NCBI GenBank assembly: GCA_023389745.1
Contig: JAEWED010000122.1
Location: 1 to 8,436 of the forward strand
Direction: 5' to 3'
Origin: Actinomycetes bacterium
Lineage (GTDB): Bacteria; Actinomycetota; Acidimicrobiia; Acidimicrobiales; Microtrichaceae
Length of the DNA stretch: 8,436 nucleotides
The position numbers and the translations under genes were made by a program. The notes under the pieces are model-generated. The model ran no database searches and was not told the DNA's origin. It saw nothing but the letters and a program-made list of their open reading frames with translations. This document shows, piece after piece, positions 6,314 to 8,436 of this stretch. Position 1 is the first letter of the stretch, and every line of letters starts with the position of its first letter.

Positions 6314-6360
6314 CGAGTCGTCCGCCGACGGAGGGGGGGTCTCCGACGACGAACGACTCG
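6314..6360 (-). terminator. Long 20-step stem-loop between P450 and permease genes
   Basis: Arms 6314-6333 and 6341-6360 pair around a 7-nt loop (6334-6340, C-rich in the transcript). The outer eight pairs CGAGTCGT/ACGACTCG and the inner five CGGAG/CTCCG are perfect. Of the three non-Watson-Crick steps, 6322/6352 and 6325/6349 are C-A on the + strand but G-U in the - strand transcript; 6328/6346 is U-U. As - strand RNA it forms 19 of 20 pairs. It begins 11 nt after the P450 stop and ends 34 nt before the permease GTG. Only two U follow, so it may be a U-poor terminator, an attenuator or a 3' stabilising stem. Confidence 0.65.
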
Positions 6361-6371
6361 GGCCTGACCGC

Positions 6372-7673
6372 TCAGCGCGGGGTGAACTCGATGTGCAGCT
6401 CCTTGAGCGCACGGAGGAAGTAGTTCGGGTGGTACTCGAAGGTGTGGTCGTCCGCGAAGCGGATCGACTCGACACGGTCGACGAGGCCCTTGAAGCCCCA
6501 GTACAGCTCGCGGCGGGCGAGCGCCGCCCCGAGGCAGAAGTGCGCGCCGAAGCCGTAGCCGAGGTGGCCCTTGGCCCCCTCACGCTCGAGGTCGACGTCG
6601 GCCGGGCAGCCGTACTCGCGGGGATCGCGGTTGCCGGCGGCGAAGCGCATGTTGAGGACCGAGCCCGCCGGCAGGTGCACGCCGTGCAGCTCGGTGTCCT
6701 CGGCGACCTCTCGCAGCAGGCCCTGCACCGGCGTCTCGAGGCGCACGACCTCCTCGATGAAGACCGGCAGGTACTTCTCGGGGTCGGCCTGGAGCGCCTT
6801 CCAGACCTCCGGCTTCTGCACCAGCATGACGACGCCGGCGGAGAGCGCGTTCGTCGTCGTCTCGGACCCACCGACGAAGATGTCGGCCATCATCTCGCCG
6901 TGGAGCTCCTCGTCGGTGAGCGTCCGACCCCACTCGGGGATCGGCTTGTTGACGATGTCGCTGAGCACCGTGTCCTCGGGCTGCTCGCGCAGCCGCTCGA
7001 AGATCGCCTGGAAGTAGTGCTGGGCCTCGATCTCCTTCTCGGCCGACCAGAGTCGCTCCTCCATGGTCTGCATGAGTCCCAGACGCTGGACCCACGCGTC
7101 GGTCCAGGCCTTGATGCGGGGCATGTCCTCGGGCGGGACGCCCATCTGCTTGCCGATCGTGTACAGCGGCAGCGGCACGGCGAAGGCGCTGACCCATTCG
7201 CAGCGGCCGTCGCCGATGAAGCTGTCGAACAGGTCGTTCGCGAGCCCTTCGACGTACGGATCGAGCTGCTTGACGCGTCCCGGCCGGAACGCCTGGGACA
7301 TCATCCGCCGCAGCTCGGTGTGCTTCTCACCGTCGAGCGCGTCGAGGTTCCGGGCCGGCACCCAGCCCTTCTCCTCGTAGAGCTTCTGGATCTGGCGCTC
7401 CTGCTCCGCGGCCTCTTCCTGCTTGCGGATCTCCTCGGGATCCGTCGGCTTCATGGCCTTCTCGGTCATCCCGGCGGCGGAGCCCACCTGGTTGGTGAAC
7501 AGCTCGGGGTTCGACAGCACCGCCTTGAGGTCCTCGTAGCGGGTGATGACGAACATGCCGGTGTGCGGGTCGCGCCACACCGGCGCCTCCTCGCGGAGGG
7601 TGTCGTACGCGGGGTACGGACAGGCGTTGGTCTCGGGATCGAAGAAGTTGATGTCGATCGTTGCGTCGGTCAT
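6372..7673 (-). CDS. Cytochrome P450 (bacterial class I type)
   Basis: A 433-residue soluble haem monooxygenase that would hydroxylate or otherwise oxidise a small organic substrate with electrons from a ferredoxin/reductase pair not found in this window. The haem-binding loop is GYGFGAHFCLGAALARRE with ligand Cys380; the I-helix oxygen-activating block is GGSETT (268-273), with Glu in the acid position; the K-helix ExxR is Glu308-Arg311. LDGEKHTELRRMM (113-125) is the C-helix haem-propionate region. An unusually charged, helix-prone stretch (about 71-104, rich in E, K and Q) enlarges the loop between the B and C helices, which shapes the substrate pocket. The ATG at 7673 has GGAG (plus 7681-7684) 7 nt upstream. 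It follows the SDR by 56 bases and is probably cotranscribed with it. Substrate and CYP family number cannot be assigned. Confidence 0.95.
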   Translation of the reverse strand: MTDATIDINFFDPETNACPYPAYDTLREEAPVWRDPHTGMFVITRYEDLKAVLSNPELFTNQVGSAAGMTEKAMKPTDPEEIRKQEEAAEQERQIQKLYEEKGWVPARNLDALDGEKHTELRRMMSQAFRPGRVKQLDPYVEGLANDLFDSFIGDGRCEWVSAFAVPLPLYTIGKQMGVPPEDMPRIKAWTDAWVQRLGLMQTMEERLWSAEKEIEAQHYFQAIFERLREQPEDTVLSDIVNKPIPEWGRTLTDEELHGEMMADIFVGGSETTTNALSAGVVMLVQKPEVWKALQADPEKYLPVFIEEVVRLETPVQGLLREVAEDTELHGVHLPAGSVLNMRFAAGNRDPREYGCPADVDLEREGAKGHLGYGFGAHFCLGAALARRELYWGFKGLVDRVESIRFADDHTFEYHPNYFLRALKELHIEFTPR

Positions 7674-7729
7674 GTCATGGCTCCAGGTGGTCGGGGTTCG
7701 GGGGACGGGTCGGGGTGGGCAGTGGTCGG
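7674..7729 (-). promoter_or_regulatory. C-rich spacer between SDR and P450
   Basis: 56 bases that are almost free of G in the first 45 nt of the - strand transcript, so they cannot fold on themselves. CCGACCAC occurs near both ends. A GGAG ribosome site serves the P450. No hairpin or promoter is seen, which fits read-through from the SDR into the P450. Confidence 0.45.
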
Positions 7730-8436
7730 TCAGGTCATGCCGAGGGCGTCGACGCTGTCGCGCCAGGCGAGGACGCCGCCGTCGATGAGCCAGGTCACGC
7801 CGTTGACGAACGAGGACCGAGGACCGGCGAGGAAGCAGACGAGCTCTGCGACGTCGACCGGGTCGCCGATGCGACGCACGAGGTGCGCCCCGAGGTGCGC
7901 GGCGTCGGGCGCCTCGGCCAGGGCCGGGTCCTCGCCGGCGAGGGTCGAGCCGACGGTCTTGACCATCTGGCTCTCGACGGTCGCCGGGCAGTAGCAGTTG
8001 GCCCTGATGCCGTACGGAGCGAGGGCGACCGCGAGGTTCTTGGTCATCATCGCGATGCCGCCCTTCGAGGTGCCGTAGGCGAGGCCGTACGGGTAGCCGG
8101 CGAACGAAGCGGTCGAACCGGCGTTGATGACCGAGGGCCCGAGGTCGCTCTCGCGGAGGTACGGCAGCGCCGCCTTCGTGCAGACGAAGGCACCGCGGAG
8201 GTTCACCGCGATGACTCGGTCGAAGGTCTCGATCGCCATGTCCTCGAAGCTGAAGTCCGTGGCGATCATCGCCTCGTGGATGCCGGCGTTGTTGTGCAGC
8301 ACGTCGATGCCGCCGAACTCCGTGGCGGCCGCATCCATGAGCGCCCGCACCTGGTCGTCGTCGGTGATGTCGCAGTGCACGAAGACAGCACGGCCGCCGT
8401 CGTCGCGGATGGCGGCGGCTGTGGCCTCACCCTCGT
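7730..8436 (-). CDS. SDR-family NAD(P)-dependent oxidoreductase, 5'-partial
   Basis: A classical short-chain dehydrogenase/reductase that would interconvert an alcohol and a ketone with NAD(H) or NADP(H). The frame is open to the right edge (234 complete codons visible from base 8434). A GTG at 8380 is internal, because the frame continues upstream with SDR-like sequence, so the start and the N-terminal TGxxxGxG dinucleotide motif are off the window. Numbering from the first visible residue: CDITD (21-25), NNAG (48-51), Asn78 in VNL, catalytic Ser107, Tyr120 and Lys124 (YGTSK), NCYCPATVES (146-155, with Ala where many relatives have Gly) and IDGG (217-220). The cofactor choice cannot be read because its motif is missing. 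A P450 hydroxylation followed by SDR oxidation of the new alcohol is a common catabolic pairing; here it is inferred from adjacency. Confidence 0.92.
   Translation of the reverse strand, partial: EGEATAAAIRDDGGRAVFVHCDITDDDQVRALMDAAATEFGGIDVLHNNAGIHEAMIATDFSFEDMAIETFDRVIAVNLRGAFVCTKAALPYLRESDLGPSVINAGSTASFAGYPYGLAYGTSKGGIAMMTKNLAVALAPYGIRANCYCPATVESQMVKTVGSTLAGEDPALAEAPDAAHLGAHLVRRIGDPVDVAELVCFLAGPRSSFVNGVTWLIDGGVLAWRDSVDALGMT

Noticed and set aside
5243..6871. N-terminal extension of the ATPase frame up to 6871
   Set aside because: The frame is open but overlaps the permease and P450 in another frame and is R/S/T-rich; the GTG at 5242 gives the family's normal length with a ribosome site and GTGA overlap.
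6195..7994. 599-codon + strand ORF opposite the P450
   Set aside because: Its translation is a low-complexity run of L, R, V, D and E with no domain pattern, and it mirrors the P450, whose haem, I-helix and ExxR motifs are intact. It is a high-GC shadow frame.
1..8436. CRISPR array, tRNA/rRNA genes, insertion sequences, attachment sites or phage genes
   Set aside because: No spaced repeat series, cloverleaf, transposase or integrase motif, or long terminal inverted repeats were seen on either strand.

Overview
The window is GC-rich (roughly two thirds G+C by eye) and densely coded, with GTG starts, stop/start overlaps and very short gaps. The protein set (CoA thioesterase, cytochrome P450, SDR, SnoaL-like proteins, FadR-type GntR regulator, CUT2-type ABC transporter) suits a high-GC actinobacterium, perhaps a soil or aquatic Acidimicrobiia or mycobacteria-like lineage. 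This placement is inference; no rRNA or other marker gene is present.

Layout. On the + strand, a TesB-like acyl-CoA thioesterase (1-890, 5' end outside the window) is followed by an endonuclease/exonuclease/phosphatase (EEP) family hydrolase (969-1892). A hairpin and a probable leaderless promoter lie between them. Everything else is on the - strand and reads from the right edge leftwards: an SDR oxidoreductase (8436-7730, 5' end outside the window), a cytochrome P450 (7673-6372), a CUT2/RbsC-type permease (6279-5239), its double ATPase (5242-3674), two tandem SnoaL/NTF2-like paralogues (3572-3156 and 3154-2750) and a FadR-subfamily GntR regulator (2696-1905). The regulator converges tail to tail on the EEP gene with 12 bases between them. 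No stretch over 300 bases lacks a gene. The long ORFs on the opposite strands are high-GC shadows.

How it may work together. The - strand set looks like an accessory catabolic or uptake operon: import by a permease/ATPase pair, oxidation by the P450 and SDR, a further step by the NTF2-fold proteins, and ligand-dependent control by the GntR protein. The substrate cannot be read from the sequence. No substrate-binding protein gene for the transporter lies in the window.

The least expected structure is a set of three GC-rich, U-tract-less hairpins placed 3-16 nt after the stop codons of the P450, the ATPase and the second SnoaL gene. They divide the run into SDR-P450, permease-ATPase, SnoaL-SnoaL and GntR, and the joints inside those modules have no hairpin. 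The hairpin after the P450 gene pairs better as - strand RNA (two G-U wobbles) than as + strand RNA (A-C mismatches), which supports a role in the transcript. I see no clear new biological system beyond this; the enzymes belong to known families.
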